From positions 1-41,858 of the forward strand of contig CAYWMD010000056.1 in the NCBI GenBank assembly GCA_964458575.1: a stretch of DNA of 41,858 bases, read 5' to 3'. Of this stretch, positions 40,933 through 41,858 are shown in pieces (position 1 is the stretch's first letter; each line of letters opens with the position of its first letter). Under the pieces are notes generated by a model that ran no database searches, was not told the DNA's origin, and saw nothing but the letters and a program-made list of their open reading frames with translations. This DNA is from CAYWMD01 sp964458575 (lineage in GTDB: Bacteria > Verrucomicrobiota > Verrucomicrobiia > Limisphaerales > JADLHS01). The position numbers were made by a program, and so were the translations under genes.

Positions 40933-41858
40933 TCAGTCGGGCTGTTTGCCCGCAGCAGAGGCGTTTGCCTCAACGGCTGGAAGGATTGTCAGTTTCTGCG
41001 CCGGTATTTCCGCGGAGCAAACGACTTCGTGCCCTTTCGGCGTCTTTTGCCGCAAGACCAGGCTCAGGGAAAGTGTGGCCGGACCGGGCTCGGCTTTCGA
41101 CGGGGCTGCCGCAAGAACCGGTCCCCACGGTTTCCAGCGGAGCACATAGATGCGGGCTTTGAGTGTTTCCGGGGTCAACTTGTTTGGAATCGAGTGCTCC
41201 GTGTTGCAAAAGAAGCCGTTGGTCTGCGAGAAGATAGTTCGAATCTCCACCGTGTCGAATGCCGGAGGCGGGGTCAAGCCCGGCGTGAAGAACAGATGGA
41301 CGCGCGCGGTCTGGCTGAGGCGAAAGGTCTCAGTGAAAATCTCGGCGCGCATCCGGATTTTGTCCCGGTCGCCGAACCAATCGGTGGAGATTTTTTCAAT
41401 CGGGGGCGGTTTCTCTGTGCGCGAAATGTCTTTGAGCAATCCGGCCCGTTCAAGCGCATCATGCAAGCGCGGGTCGAACCGCCCTCCATCTCGCCGACCA
41501 CCGCCTCCGGGATACCCGCCTTGAATCGCATATAACGGCGGCGCGATTTCGGTCAGGCCGGTTTGAATCGTTGGTCCGTCGTAGCTTTGCGATGACAAGG
41601 GGCTGAAAAACCGCCCTTCATAGATCGTGCTTTGGGCGTCGCGCACCACGAACGGGCGATACAGATGCTGCGCCGTGTAAGCCATCAAATCCATTGCCCG
41701 TTCACGCTTGAGTTCGAATACCTGCCTTTCCCAATCGAAGCGCACGATGTCATCCGCCGTGAACAAAACGTGACTTGCATCCGCCTCCGTCCATCGAAGA
41801 CCGGTTGGGGGATTATTCGTCGCGACCGCGCTCCCGGTGACACCGAGCCAGCTTGCCG
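40933..41858 (-). CDS. Unrecognised protein, 5' end outside the window
   Basis: The frame is open to the right edge, so the N-terminus is missing; the visible 308 residues read in from ASWLGVTGSAVATNNPPTGL. Most of it is a beta-rich segment with Gly-rich parts (IQGGYPGGGGRRDGG) and the phrases IRMRAEIFTETFRLS and LKARIYVLRWKPWGPVLA. No signal, membrane segment or catalytic motif can be judged from this part. An in-frame TTG at 41766 is not a likely start, since the upstream frame remains open. Function unknown. Confidence 0.55.
   Translation of the reverse strand, partial: ASWLGVTGSAVATNNPPTGLRWTEADASHVLFTADDIVRFDWERQVFELKRERAMDLMAYTAQHLYRPFVVRDAQSTIYEGRFFSPLSSQSYDGPTIQTGLTEIAPPLYAIQGGYPGGGGRRDGGRFDPRLHDALERAGLLKDISRTEKPPPIEKISTDWFGDRDKIRMRAEIFTETFRLSQTARVHLFFTPGLTPPPAFDTVEIRTIFSQTNGFFCNTEHSIPNKLTPETLKARIYVLRWKPWGPVLAAAPSKAEPGPATLSLSLVLRQKTPKGHEVVCSAEIPAQKLTILPAVEANASAAGKQPD

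Overview
The window is a dense, GC-rich (by eye) bacterial chromosome segment with about 31 protein genes on both strands, one tRNA, several pseudogene remnants and many dispersed palindromic repeats. The gene content points to the Verrucomicrobiota, perhaps near the Pedosphaera/Limisphaera group. The main pointers are an ECF sigma factor whose N-terminus contains RDVFATTHWT, a very large zinc-ribbon Ser/Thr kinase, secreted sugar-phosphate-isomerase-like and glycoside-hydrolase-like proteins, a futalosine-type menaquinone gene, and families of hairpin repeats. The phylum assignment is inference, because no rRNA gene is present.

Left part (1-16150): mostly housekeeping. A URO-D/methyltransferase-like protein is followed by an isopropylmalate/isocitrate dehydrogenase and a convergent Ycf46-type AAA ATPase. 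Next come a yeast-FCY1-like cytosine deaminase, a secreted propeller-like protein, and the clpP / small membrane protein / clpX cluster. Then follow YebC, an M48 lipoprotein protease, tRNA-Lys(TTT), a zinc-ribbon protein, a secreted TIM-barrel protein and a YegS-type lipid kinase. This part ends with a membrane-anchored protein bearing a GrpE-like head, and an amidase/NAD-epimerase pair.

Middle (16350-28780): ubiX and ubiA overlap and, together with mqnE further right, suggest menaquinone synthesis by the futalosine route. A signalling block follows: a 1570-residue kinase, a 40-codon sigma-factor stump, a DUF4261-like membrane protein and a complete ECF sigma factor. Next is a possible small-molecule module: a TPR/ATP-grasp fusion, a small zinc ribbon, a compact GHMP-kinase-like protein and a double cytidylyltransferase, the last two translationally coupled.

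Right part (28780-41858): accessory and rearranged. It holds secreted glycan-active-looking proteins, the intact mqnE, a zinc-ribbon/PH-like protein, a DUF433/DUF5615 pair, a beta-helix protein and a large unrecognised protein. At least four fragments of mqnE are scattered through it (28880, 34181-34826, 35398, 37220-37407). One of them replaces the end of the DUF5615 gene, and two lie beside copies of the same 50-bp repeat.

The most unusual signal is the palindromic repeats. Several families occur between genes, and three insertions sit in frame inside genes: two in the kinase gene and one in mqnE. These look like mobile hairpin elements that have become protein sequence. The mqnE fragment series and the in-frame hairpins are the best leads in the window.
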